Part shown: positions 28,112-36,786 of the stretch, piece after piece
Numbering within the stretch: the stretch's first letter is position 1
How the letters are laid out: the number at the start of each line of letters is the position of its first letter
From: Psychrobacter immobilis
GTDB taxonomy: Bacteria; Pseudomonadota; Gammaproteobacteria; Pseudomonadales; Moraxellaceae
DNA: 64,000 bases
Direction of reading: 5' to 3'
NCBI RefSeq assembly: GCF_904846065.1
Contig: NZ_CAJGZV010000001.1
Coordinates: 1,426,001-1,490,000, forward strand
Notes under the pieces: model-generated
Told to the model about the DNA's origin: nothing
Seen by the model: only the letters and a program-made list of their open reading frames with translations
The model's database searches: none
Position numbers and translations under genes: made by a program

Positions 28112-29596
28112 ATGAAGCCACTTTCTGTGATGTTATCGATGCTCGTCATTGGTATGACCTCCAGCGCTGCGATGGCTGAAGGCGCAAGCGTCGTCAATAC
28201 CAGCCTAGCGAATGCTAGCTTGCCTAATGCTAGCTTGCCTAATGCCAGTTTACCTAATATTAGTCCAGCCAATAGTGAGCTTGTCAATCGCGGTGCTTAC
28301 ATTGCCCGTGCAGCCGATTGCATGGCATGTCATGGCGAAGATTATACTGGCGGTACAGCGATCGAAACGCCGATGGGAGATATCTATTCAACCAATATTA
28401 CCCCGTCTAAACGTTATGGTATCGGTGATTATACCGAAGCGGACCTAAAGAACGCGTTGCAAAAAGGTCGTACGCCAAGCCATATGCTTTACCCTGCCAT
28501 GCCATATCCTTCTTATAGTGGCATGAAAGAAGAAGATATCAGTGCGTTGTTTGCTTATCTGCAAACCGTACCTGCTGTCGATGAAGCACCAAAATATAAA
28601 ACTGACCTGCCGTTTCCCTTTAACATTCGCAGCTTAATGATTGGCTGGAATTTTCTTAATGTCCCGTCTACTGAAAACCGTGATGGTCTCACTGAGACGC
28701 AGCAACGTGGTGAATATATTGTCAATAACTTAGAGCACTGTGGTACTTGCCATACCCCGCGTAATAGTACTATGGGTTTCGATAAAAAAATGTATCTATC
28801 AGGTGCTCAGCTTGGTCATTGGCATGCACCAAATATCACGCCTGACGATTCGAGCGGTATCGGTAGTTGGAGTGAACAAGATATCGTCACTTATCTGCGT
28901 ACTGGTGAGCTTGACCAGCGTGCCTATGCGGGTGGTCCTATGGGCGAGGCGGTTGCACATAGTACGCGCTACTTAAAAAATGAAGATTTGAATGCCATTG
29001 CTTCTTATCTAAAAGCGGTGCCTGCTATCCAAACAGATGATAAGGTCGCAGCCGTTGATGTCTCGCGTTTACCAACACCCATTAGCGAATCTATCACTCA
29101 TGATTTACTGGCGCAAAAAGATTATTTAGCCCAAGCCAAAGCACAGGTGAGTAATGGCAGCAATTCACCAGAATCGCTATATTTGGCAGCCTGTGGTAGC
29201 TGTCACGGCGTTGATGGTTATGGTCAGCCTGATGCGCGTTACGCCCCTATCGTTGGACTCAGCAGTATTCGCCGTGAGAAACCTGATGCGCTGGTCAATA
29301 TGATCCTTCATGGGGTAGAAGGTGCGACTAACACATCACCTATCATGCCAGGGTTCTCAGATGAGCTAAATAGCGAGCAAATCGCTGGTATTACCAATTA
29401 TGTGCGTGTGAATTTTGGTGGTCTCAACAGTAGTGAGGTGAGTGCTAGTGATGTTGACCGTATCGCAACGACAGGTACTGACAAGCCCTTCTTAATCAAA
29501 TACGCGGGCTTACTGGCAGTAATCGGTATCATCGTGGCCATTATTATCATTGTGTTTATTATACGAGCCATCTTGCGGTCTAGGCGCCGTCGTTAA
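28112..29596 (+). CDS. Tri-haem cytochrome c, membrane-anchored
   Basis: About 494 residues. Signal peptide (ending SSAAMA), then three c-type haem sites: CMACH at about 70-74, CGTCH at 211-215 and CGSCH at 362-366. A C-terminal hydrophobic helix (about 464-488) and an Arg-rich end anchor it with the haem domains in the periplasm. Resembles the cytochrome subunit of alcohol/gluconate-type dehydrogenases, which pass electrons to ubiquinone or an oxidase. Here the partner downstream is a flavin amine oxidase-family protein. A tandem pentapeptide repeat (NASLP) lies just after the signal peptide. Confidence 0.9.
   Translation: MKPLSVMLSMLVIGMTSSAAMAEGASVVNTSLANASLPNASLPNASLPNISPANSELVNRGAYIARAADCMACHGEDYTGGTAIETPMGDIYSTNITPSKRYGIGDYTEADLKNALQKGRTPSHMLYPAMPYPSYSGMKEEDISALFAYLQTVPAVDEAPKYKTDLPFPFNIRSLMIGWNFLNVPSTENRDGLTETQQRGEYIVNNLEHCGTCHTPRNSTMGFDKKMYLSGAQLGHWHAPNITPDDSSGIGSWSEQDIVTYLRTGELDQRAYAGGPMGEAVAHSTRYLKNEDLNAIASYLKAVPAIQTDDKVAAVDVSRLPTPISESITHDLLAQKDYLAQAKAQVSNGSNSPESLYLAACGSCHGVDGYGQPDARYAPIVGLSSIRREKPDALVNMILHGVEGATNTSPIMPGFSDELNSEQIAGITNYVRVNFGGLNSSEVSASDVDRIATTGTDKPFLIKYAGLLAVIGIIVAIIIIVFIIRAILRSRRRR
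28196..28270 (+). repeat. 15-bp tandem repeats inside the tri-haem cytochrome gene
   Basis: Five in-frame units encode NTSLA-NASLP-NASLP-NASLP-NISPA. Units 2 and 3 (28211-28240) are identical (AATGCTAGCTTGCCT). Copy number could change by slippage without a frameshift. Confidence 0.9.
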
Positions 29597-29761
29597 TTCA
29601 TTGATTCTATAAAGACGATTCACATATTTATTATAGGACAAGATCTACAGGCAACATGGTAAGGCACAACAGCTCGAAAAACAGACGTAGAACTAAGTCG
29701 AGCTGATTAATAATACATATGCCTACCGTCTTGCAGGAACGTCTACTTTAAGGACATTATT

Positions 29762-31363
29762 ATGAAAGACATACTTCAATCACCAACGCGGCGCCAACTG
29801 CTCTCGATGATTGGTAAAACAGCGGGCGCGACTGCGATGTATCAGGCGATGACGACATTAGGATTTGCGTCAGAGTCGAGTTTTAAAGAGACCATGGATC
29901 TTAAAGGTGCACCTCCTGGCGCTAGTGTCGTCATTCTTGGTGCGGGTCTTGGCGGGCTGACTGCAGCTTATGAGTTACGTAAAGCGGGTTACGATGTCAA
30001 AGTGCTCGAATATCAAAATCGTGGCGGCGGTCGTAGCTGGACATTGAACAGTGGGGACAAATATACCGAGCTTGGCGGCGAAGAAGTCACTTGTGATTTT
30101 GAAGAGGGCAATTATTTTAATGGTGGACCGTGGCGTCTGCCAAGCCATCATTATGCCGTCTTCCATTATTGCAAACAGTTTGGCGTTGAAATGCAGCCCT
30201 TTATTCAAACCAATGATCGTGCTTATTTGCATCGCAGTACTCATTTCGACGGCGTGCCGCAGCGTTTGGGTGATGTGAAAAACGATATCCAAGGTCATGT
30301 CGCCGAGCTGCTATCGAAATCAGTTAACGTCGGTGGTCTTGATCGCTCGGTCAATACTGAGGACAAAGAAAAGCTATTAGAAGGTTTAAAAGGCTGGGGG
30401 GTGCTGGATAAAGATTATCGTTACCGCGCCAGTAATGAGACCAGTAAACATCGCGGCTTTAGTGTGTTTCCAGGTGGTGGCTTGATGCCTGATGCGACGC
30501 CATCAAAACCTTTGCCGATTAGTGAGATACTAGATTCAGGTATGTGGGCAGATATTTATGGCAACCATATGACTTATGGTCATCAACCGACGATGTTTCA
30601 GCCAGTAGGTGGTATGGGGAAAATTGGTGATGCGTTCACCCGTGAATGCCGCGATATGATTGAGTTTAATGCAAAGGTTATTAAAATTCATCAAGATGAC
30701 AGTGGCGTCACTGTCGATTATGTAGACAGCAACAGCCCAGATGGTGCCACCAAGACCATTCGTGCAGACTGGTGCGTGTGCAATATTCCATTAACTGTAT
30801 TAACGCAGATGGATATCAATGTCTCCAAACCAATGAAGCAGGCGATGGCCGCCGTGCCTTATGAGACCTCTTATAAAGTCGGTCTAGAGTTCAACCGCCG
30901 CTTTTGGGAAGAAGATGAATGGATATTTGGTGGTCTGACTTATACCGACATGCCCATTGCTCAGATTGCCTACCCGTCACAAAATATGTTTAAAGATGGT
31001 ACGGGCGTGCTACTCGGTGCGTATGGTTATGGTCCGACGTCTTATAAGTTTAATAGCTTAACGCCGCAAGAACGTATTAATGTTGCGCTTGCTTATGGTA
31101 AATACATCCATCCTCAGTATCCAAAAGAATTCCGCGCAGGGACATCAGTTGTCTGGCACCGCATCCCATGGACGCTCGGCTGTTACGGTATTTGGAATGA
31201 GTCGACCCGTCGTCAGCATTACGACACCTTGTGCAGTATTGATAATCGTATTGTGCTGACAGGCGAGCATTGCTCACACATTCCAGCATGGCAAGAAGGC
31301 GCTATTTTATCTGGTATGGATGCCGCAAAGCGCCTACATAAAAAAGCAAAAATGCTGGTTTAA
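29762..31363 (+). CDS. Flavin amine oxidase-family enzyme with Tat-like leader
   Basis: 533 residues. The N-terminus has twin arginines at 10-11 in SPTRRQLLSMIGKTAGA, suggesting Tat export of the folded flavoprotein. FAD-binding motifs: GAGLGGLTAAYELRKAGYDV (60-79), an acidic residue at about 83, GGGRSW (88-93), and the C-terminal LTGEHCSHIPAWQEGAI. This is the monoamine/L-amino-acid oxidase superfamily. Flanking cytochromes c suggest it reduces cytochrome rather than oxygen, as known for the nicotine enzyme NicA2 with CycN; the substrate cannot be read from sequence. The gene follows the tri-haem cytochrome by 165 bases. Confidence 0.88.
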   Translation: MKDILQSPTRRQLLSMIGKTAGATAMYQAMTTLGFASESSFKETMDLKGAPPGASVVILGAGLGGLTAAYELRKAGYDVKVLEYQNRGGGRSWTLNSGDKYTELGGEEVTCDFEEGNYFNGGPWRLPSHHYAVFHYCKQFGVEMQPFIQTNDRAYLHRSTHFDGVPQRLGDVKNDIQGHVAELLSKSVNVGGLDRSVNTEDKEKLLEGLKGWGVLDKDYRYRASNETSKHRGFSVFPGGGLMPDATPSKPLPISEILDSGMWADIYGNHMTYGHQPTMFQPVGGMGKIGDAFTRECRDMIEFNAKVIKIHQDDSGVTVDYVDSNSPDGATKTIRADWCVCNIPLTVLTQMDINVSKPMKQAMAAVPYETSYKVGLEFNRRFWEEDEWIFGGLTYTDMPIAQIAYPSQNMFKDGTGVLLGAYGYGPTSYKFNSLTPQERINVALAYGKYIHPQYPKEFRAGTSVVWHRIPWTLGCYGIWNESTRRQHYDTLCSIDNRIVLTGEHCSHIPAWQEGAILSGMDAAKRLHKKAKMLV

Positions 31364-31407
31364 TAACGCTTGGGTTATATAAATAACTATAAGATTCAGA
31401 GGCTATC

Positions 31408-32100
31408 ATGGACAATGCAATTGTGAAGAAGGCAATCGTGGAGAAAGCAATCTTGAAGAAAAAAGTCATGAAAAACATGACACTCAAACTGCTGACGGTA
31501 GTGCTGCTGAGTGGGATCAGCAGTACAGCACTGTTGGGCTGTAGTCAACAGTCAGATGATGAAGTGACGGTTTCCAGTGTACAAGATCAGGATTCCCTAA
31601 CAACCAATGACTATCAAGCAAGCCGAAATACGGATGCGTGGGGCGGCGTTTATATGAGCCGTGAGGAGCTTACTGCACCTGCTATCAATATTGTAGACGA
31701 CAGCTCATTGCCCAATATGGAAGACGACCCAATTATTACTGAATGGGACGCAAAGTTTGAAGGCACAAATGGCTTTGTAACGACAGATGGCAAAAAGCTG
31801 TATCACGACTCTTGTGCGGCTTGTCATATGCACAAAGGCGAGGGTGCTTACGGTGCAGGCTATTATCCGCCACTGGCGAATAACAGTAAGATGCAATCAA
31901 AGTATTACATCATCGATATCTTGATTAATGGCTTTCGTGGCATGCCCTCATTCCATGGAATGATGAACGATGCGCAGATAGCGGCGGTTACTCAATATGT
32001 GGTCAGTGACCTAAATGGTTTTACCGATACCGTGACTGCTGAAGATGTGGCAAAACTGCGGCATCCCAATCCATCAGCAGGTGATCCGAGTGATGATTAA
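31408..32100 (+). CDS. Mono-haem cytochrome c lipoprotein
   Basis: Up to 230 residues with one haem site, CAACH, in YHDSCAACHMHKGEGAYG and a Met-containing NGFRGMPSFHGMM as a likely axial-ligand segment. A lipobox ALLGC follows an inner leader beginning at ATG 31468. ATG 31408 has a good AGAGG site, but the product would then carry a basic 20-residue extension (AIVKKAIVEKAILKK repeats) before the signal peptide, so 31468 remains possible. Probably the electron acceptor of the upstream flavoprotein; this is inferred from position. Confidence 0.85.
   Translation: MDNAIVKKAIVEKAILKKKVMKNMTLKLLTVVLLSGISSTALLGCSQQSDDEVTVSSVQDQDSLTTNDYQASRNTDAWGGVYMSREELTAPAINIVDDSSLPNMEDDPIITEWDAKFEGTNGFVTTDGKKLYHDSCAACHMHKGEGAYGAGYYPPLANNSKMQSKYYIIDILINGFRGMPSFHGMMNDAQIAAVTQYVVSDLNGFTDTVTAEDVAKLRHPNPSAGDPSDD
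31417..31461 (+). repeat. 15-bp repeats at the start of the mono-haem cytochrome gene
   Basis: Three 15-nt units beginning GCAAT, coding AIVKK, AIVEK and AILKK. They are similar in size and position to the repeats in the tri-haem cytochrome gene, though of unrelated sequence. Confidence 0.75.
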
Positions 32101-32175
32101 TAGTATTCACTACTTTAGTCAATAATTGTCCAATACATGCTAGTGGCAAAATTATTTAACCGTGCTTCGCAATAT

Positions 32176-32210
32176 AAAAAAGCGCCTAATTATTTATTAG
32201 GCGCTTTTTT
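32176..32210. terminator. Bidirectional terminator between the cytochrome cluster and tolB
   Basis: AGCGCCTAAT/ATTAGGCGCT stem with A-run and T-run on either side, between convergent genes. Confidence 0.9.
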
Positions 32211-32255
32211 ATGAGCAAGACTTTATGAATTAAGAAAGATAATGATAAATATGGT

Positions 32256-33557
32256 TTATTTAGGGCTAGATGACCAAATTGGTGAGCGAGCAATGCCTTG
32301 TACAGGTATGTCAAACGATTGACCACTACTCAAAGATTTAATTGTTAATTTACCTTTGCCGCCTTGTTTTGAAGCATAAATTACATTTCTGCCACTGGGT
32401 GAAAAGCTTGGCGCTTCATCGATACCGGTATTGCCCAAGTTAGTAGTAACAGCGCCGCCGCTATTCATGATCGCCGCTGAGCGACCACTTAAAAAGGCAA
32501 TTTGTGAGCCATCGTTACTAAATTGCGGACTAGTGGCATAACCGCTACTTGATACCTTAGTCGTACGTCCTGAACCAAACTCATAACGATAAATCTGTGG
32601 TTTGTTAAATCCAGTTTTGTCTGATACAAAAACAAAGGATTTGCCATCAGGCGCATAACTTGGTTGCACTTCGCTGCTTGGCCAATTGATAAGCCTTCTA
32701 GGTTGACCACCACTGGCATTCATCTCATAAATATCTGCGCTACCTTCAAAGCTGCTAGAGAATAATATCTTGCTGCCATCAGGAGAGAATGATGGACTGA
32801 GATTGCTGCCAGGGAAGGGCGTTAACGGGGTTGCACCGCCACCGCTCACACTTTGTACATAAATAACGGGATAAGATTTATCGCGTTGTAAGGAATAAGC
32901 AATGCGATTGCCATCTGGCGACCATGTTGGTGAAAAGATAGAACCAGTTACTTCAGTAATGGTTTTGGCATTTTCGCCATCGGCATCCATCACTTTTAAA
33001 CGTGAGACTTTTTCTTTACCAGCACCAGTCTCTTCAATATAAGCAATACGCCCTGAAAAGTCACCTGGCGTACCAGTAATCAATGCGTAGATTTTATTGG
33101 CAATGACGTGTCCAGCACGACGCATACTGTCAGGATCTTTATTTGTTGTCGAGGTTTGCTTACCCTCAAGAATTCGCCCCGATTTGACATCAATCACTTC
33201 ATAATCTGTGATAATTTTACCTCGGTTGGTACGCGTGCTACCGATTACTAAGTACGGAATACCTAAATTTTGCCATACTGGCAAAGTACCCGCCAGCTCG
33301 CTACTACTGCGTGGCTGCTGCGGTAGGTTTTGGCTAGTAATTTTTAGACCTTCTTTGCTTAAGTCGTTGACGATAATGGGTGACAACACAGAATCACCAG
33401 CAAAGGGTACAAACGCGACTTGGTTTTGTTGTCTTGGCGCAGTAACAGTCATATCAAGCACCATTGATTCAGCGGCATAAGCAGGCACTGATAACAAGGG
33501 AGTGATTAACAACAGGCTTGAAGTGGCACGAAGGATAGAATGTGTAGATAGCTTCAT
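32256..33557 (-). CDS. tolB: Tol-Pal system periplasmic protein TolB
   Basis: 433 residues. Signal peptide MKLSTHSILRATSSLLLITP.. ending in AYAAES; an N-terminal domain with LAGTLPVWQNLGIPYLVIGSTR; then a six-bladed beta-propeller with repeated SPTWSPDGNRIAYS, SPSFSPDGSKILFSS, QPSYAPDGKSFVFVS and SPQFSNDGSQIAFLS segments. TolB links TolA and Pal across the periplasm for outer-membrane integrity. Last gene of the tol cluster; pal, its usual downstream neighbour, is absent here. Confidence 0.97.
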   Translation of the reverse strand: MKLSTHSILRATSSLLLITPLLSVPAYAAESMVLDMTVTAPRQQNQVAFVPFAGDSVLSPIIVNDLSKEGLKITSQNLPQQPRSSSELAGTLPVWQNLGIPYLVIGSTRTNRGKIITDYEVIDVKSGRILEGKQTSTTNKDPDSMRRAGHVIANKIYALITGTPGDFSGRIAYIEETGAGKEKVSRLKVMDADGENAKTITEVTGSIFSPTWSPDGNRIAYSLQRDKSYPVIYVQSVSGGGATPLTPFPGSNLSPSFSPDGSKILFSSSFEGSADIYEMNASGGQPRRLINWPSSEVQPSYAPDGKSFVFVSDKTGFNKPQIYRYEFGSGRTTKVSSSGYATSPQFSNDGSQIAFLSGRSAAIMNSGGAVTTNLGNTGIDEAPSFSPSGRNVIYASKQGGKGKLTIKSLSSGQSFDIPVQGIARSPIWSSSPK

Positions 33558-33648
33558 GAAGTAATATCCTAAAATAGAAATAATTGGTTCATCATACAGG
33601 CTTAATTATTATTTATAGTGAGATTAACTGTACAACGTTAGGTGTTTT

Positions 33649-34092
33649 TTATTGAACGTTAATTTTAATTATCAAGTCTTTAAAGTTTTCAGGTTTATTT
33701 AAGCCAATGGGTAATGGACTAGCAGATAAGGCTGCTCTTTTTACTACTTGATTTACAGCAGGATTTGTACCTTGAGCTTTAACAGATAACACATTACCTT
33801 TTTCATCCAACTTAAAGTATAAAGTAGTTGTTGATTCTGGGGTAGCAGTGGGTAGAGTAATATTACGTTTAATTTTTTCTAATATAGCTGTTGTTACATG
33901 ACTCTCATTACTTAAATCATTTTTTCTAGTAGTAATAGCGGCAAACAAGGCTTTTTGATCCATAAACTCATTTTTGACATTATGGCTTTCTGGTAATGTG
34001 CCAGCGACAGAGTAGCTAGATAATAGAAAAAAAGACAGCAATAGCAGTAAAGTTGAGGTATTACGTAATATATGACACTTGCTTAAACTCAT
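33649..34092 (-). CDS. Secreted paralogue of the TolA C-terminal domain
   Basis: About 147 residues from ATG 34092, with AAGG upstream. An N-terminal hydrophobic signal (LLLLLSFFLLSSYSVAG) is followed by a short linker and a TolA-III/TonB-like domain. Residues near the end, KGNVLSVKAQGTNPAVNQVV, align with the C-terminus of the adjacent TolA (RGNVKSAKASGPNAVVNQAV), and both continue with ASPLPI. It lacks the TolA membrane anchor and helical domain, so it should be a free periplasmic protein. It lies between tolA and tolB; it may compete for or bind TolB, Pal or TolA partners. Confidence 0.8.
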   Translation of the reverse strand: MSLSKCHILRNTSTLLLLLSFFLLSSYSVAGTLPESHNVKNEFMDQKALFAAITTRKNDLSNESHVTTAILEKIKRNITLPTATPESTTTLYFKLDEKGNVLSVKAQGTNPAVNQVVKRAALSASPLPIGLNKPENFKDLIIKINVQ

Positions 34093-34153
34093 AAACAAGA
34101 ACCTTAAGATAGTAGAAAACCATTAATGATATAGGATTAGAGGCTATACAAAA

Positions 34154-35062
34154 TCAATTAATAGTAACGTTGATTGTCAAATTTGCAAAACTTTCAGGAT
34201 TGTCTAAATCAATTGGCAATGGGCTAGCAGCGCGTGCAGCTTGTTCAACTGCTTGGTTGACGACAGCATTTGGACCACTAGCCTTTGCAGATTTCACGTT
34301 GCCTCTGGTATCTAATTTGAGCGACAATGACGTGGTTAGACCCTGTGTTTCGATTGGGGTATCAAGTTTGCTTTGTATTTTACTTAATATAGCACTTTTG
34401 AACTCACCAGTAGAACGAGAGGTACTGCCACTACCACCATTAGATGTTGTTGAGTTGCCGTCTGCTTCTAGATCATATCTCTGACCTGCGCTACCAGAAT
34501 CACCTGTATTAATCTTTAAATTTTTATCAGTCGCAGTCGGGCGTGTAATCTTTGGCGGGTTATTTTGTTTATTACGGAAATCGCCCAGCTGATTTTGTTC
34601 TTCTATCAGCTTTTCATTTTTGTTTTGCTCCACCTGACTATGCTCTTCTGTCACCGACTCATCCAATTGTGCTGCAAACTCAGCCATATTGCGCTCGTAT
34701 TCTTGATTTTGCTCAAGCAGACGCTGATTTTGTTCCTCGCTCATCAGCATTGGCTGACTGGCGCTATCGCTAAAGCTTTCTGATGATGAGGTGCTCGATG
34801 CACTGCTTGTGCTATTTGCAGCTTGCATCGCGCTAGCTGCCGCTGCACGATTGGCAAGGATTTGACCTTGCATTTCAGCCAATTGCTCAGGGGAGACCAT
34901 GACCGTCTCAATACTTTCCACAGTGTCGGTTTTAGTATGTTGATAAGTATAAACGAGTATCCCAATCACGAGACCATGTGCCAGCACGCTAAGTAGCGTA
35001 GGCAATGTTAGCCCATTGCCTTCAGGTTGGGTCGGTACATAAACGACAGGAGCATTATGCAT
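34154..35062 (-). CDS. tolA: Cell envelope integrity protein TolA
   Basis: About 302 residues from ATG 35062; a TTG five codons upstream is also possible. A membrane helix (LTLPTLLSVLAHGLVIGILVY) near the N-terminus, then a helical Gln/Glu/Asn-rich central domain (NQRLLEQNQEYERNMAEFAAQLDE), then a Gly/Ser/Thr linker and the C-terminal TolA-III domain (FKSAILSKIQSKLDTP, SASP-like ASPLPIDLDN). Spans the periplasm and links TolQR to TolB/Pal. The central domain is shorter than in E. coli. Confidence 0.92.
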   Translation of the reverse strand: MHNAPVVYVPTQPEGNGLTLPTLLSVLAHGLVIGILVYTYQHTKTDTVESIETVMVSPEQLAEMQGQILANRAAAASAMQAANSTSSASSTSSSESFSDSASQPMLMSEEQNQRLLEQNQEYERNMAEFAAQLDESVTEEHSQVEQNKNEKLIEEQNQLGDFRNKQNNPPKITRPTATDKNLKINTGDSGSAGQRYDLEADGNSTTSNGGSGSTSRSTGEFKSAILSKIQSKLDTPIETQGLTTSLSLKLDTRGNVKSAKASGPNAVVNQAVEQAARAASPLPIDLDNPESFANLTINVTIN

Positions 35063-35137
35063 GGTAAAGATACTCAAGGACGAGGTTCATCAAATTATCT
35101 ACTTTATTATAGCAAGCTGAGCGAGGAATAGGATTTA

Positions 35138-35596
35138 TTACAATGATGGTGTGGGCAAGGGTGCGCCTGTTAATAATCCCACCTTTTGAATGCCTGCTTG
35201 TTGTAAGGTGGCCATGAGTGTCATGATAGCGCCATATTGATTGTTTTGATCGGCATTAATCATGACTTGTAAAGGCTGCGCCCCAGCATCGCTACTTTGA
35301 TTTTGTAAGTTAGATAGGGTATCAATCAGCTCTGGTTCACTAATCGGCAGGTCAACATTGTCTTCATAACTGATAAAAATATCGCCACTATCGGTCAAGG
35401 ACACAATGACGGGTAGTTGGCTTTGGCTCATGGTATTGGTTTGCTCTTTTGGCAAATCAACATCGACGCCCGTAATCAGCATGGGCGCTGTGACCATAAA
35501 TATGACAAGCAGCACCAACATCACATCGATATAAGGAACGACATTCATCTCCGCATTTAGCGCTTTTTTTTCACGGCGATAGGGACTCTGTTTCAT
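35138..35596 (-). CDS. tolR: TolR (ExbD-family) proton-channel partner
   Basis: 152 residues from ATG 35596, four bases after the tolQ stop with AGGA upstream; the frame is open further up inside tolQ but that part is not coding. One N-terminal membrane helix (VPYIDVMLVLLVIFMVTAPM) contains the essential Asp of the ExbD/TolR family in YIDVML. The periplasmic domain follows (LPVIVSLTDSGDIFISYE). Uses the proton motive force together with TolQ to drive TolA. Confidence 0.95.
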   Translation of the reverse strand: MKQSPYRREKKALNAEMNVVPYIDVMLVLLVIFMVTAPMLITGVDVDLPKEQTNTMSQSQLPVIVSLTDSGDIFISYEDNVDLPISEPELIDTLSNLQNQSSDAGAQPLQVMINADQNNQYGAIMTLMATLQQAGIQKVGLLTGAPLPTPSL

Positions 35597-35600
35597 GATT

Positions 35601-36341
35601 TCATAGTCCTTGTGCCTGATTGGCCGTAGATTGCGTTTCTCTCGTAGCGATATTGTCTCTACCAACAGTGCTTTCTGCACTGGTCTCGCGCTGGAGCATG
35701 CCCGTCATTTCATCGCAAAATAAAGCACGTGAATCGTACAAGCGACTAGATTTGGCGGTAAAGTGGTTATACGCCAGTACGGCAGGAATCGCTGCAAACA
35801 AGCCCATAGCGGTTGCGATTAATGCTTCGGCAATACCAGGTGCGACAGACGCTAGGGTTGCTTGCTCCGTTTGTGACAACCCTAAAAAGGCGTTCATGAT
35901 GCCCCAAACTGTACCGAACAATCCAACATAAGGCGCGACTGAGCCAATACTCGCTAGCGTAGTCAGTCCTGATTCTAATAGTTGCTGCTGACGTCCTAAA
36001 CCGACTCGTAGCTTGCGCTCAACACCATCGATGATGTCATCTTTGGGTTGGCGCTTTTTATGCATTCTTAAGTATTCAGAAAATCCCACATAAAATATTT
36101 GTTCAAGTCCTTGGCGTTCAGGCGAGCCTTGTACGCCTTGGTAAAGCTTGGCTAAATCTTCACCTGACCAAAACCAAGTTTCAAACTGTTGATCGAAATT
36201 TTTGGCCGTACCAAGCCGCGCGCTCATACGAAAGATAATTACCCAACTGACTAAAGACGCCAATAACAATAATGCCATCACAATCTGCACCAAGAGACTG
36301 GCTTGGGTAATAAGGTCGATAATATTTAATGATTCAGGCAT
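35601..36341 (-). CDS. tolQ: TolQ (MotA/ExbB-family) proton channel
   Basis: 246 residues. First helix LITQASLLVQIVMALLLLASLVSWVIIF, then LESGLTTLASIGSVAPYVGLFGTVWGIMNAF and GIAEALIATAMGLFAAIPAVLAYN, the channel-forming helices of the TolQ family. First gene of the tol cluster; a ybgC gene, often upstream elsewhere, is absent. Confidence 0.97.
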   Translation of the reverse strand: MPESLNIIDLITQASLLVQIVMALLLLASLVSWVIIFRMSARLGTAKNFDQQFETWFWSGEDLAKLYQGVQGSPERQGLEQIFYVGFSEYLRMHKKRQPKDDIIDGVERKLRVGLGRQQQLLESGLTTLASIGSVAPYVGLFGTVWGIMNAFLGLSQTEQATLASVAPGIAEALIATAMGLFAAIPAVLAYNHFTAKSSRLYDSRALFCDEMTGMLQRETSAESTVGRDNIATRETQSTANQAQGL

Positions 36342-36786
36342 GTATGGGACTCATGGGTAATTAATAATAGCTGGTATGGCGCGACACGCAGACCAGATAG
36401 GATCTTTAATAACGAAAATATAATATGACAGTCATGATGCATATTGCTATCAGCCGCCTAGTGTACTGCTAAATGTCGAAAAGGTCATTTGTTAAAGTGT
36501 TAAATACCAAATAATTAACAGCTGTTTGTACAATCCATAGTATAAGGTTAATTTATATGTGGATATCTGAAATATTGTCTGGCTGTTATGTCTCAATCGA
36601 CTGAAAAGGTGGGTTTGTACCCATAAGGCACTGGTAATGATTGAATTTGTACCGCAACTTCTCTAAAATGTTGCACCTTGTTACCGCTGTCTTTTGATAA
36701 TGACGTCGCCATCCATTGGCTGACGTCATATTTATTTTAGGCATCAATAAATTTGTTCTTTCACTAGCAAGCTGGGCGCGACACTT
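36342..36786. other. Divergent tolQ / purine permease intergenic region
   Basis: 445 bases with no gene. A stable hairpin lies in the permease leader at 36700-36730. The region should hold the tolQ promoter near its left end. Confidence 0.5.
36700..36730 (+). promoter_or_regulatory. Leader hairpin upstream of the NCS2 permease
   Basis: ATGACGTC-GCCA and TGGC-TGACGTCAT pair over 12 bases with one bulge and a short loop, followed by a T-rich stretch. It may be a leader terminator or attenuator. I do not recognise a known riboswitch class in the preceding sequence. Confidence 0.45.

Noticed and set aside
34552..34783. Two plus-strand frames opposite tolA
   Set aside because: They lie fully inside the tolA Gln/Glu-rich domain and reflect its codon use.
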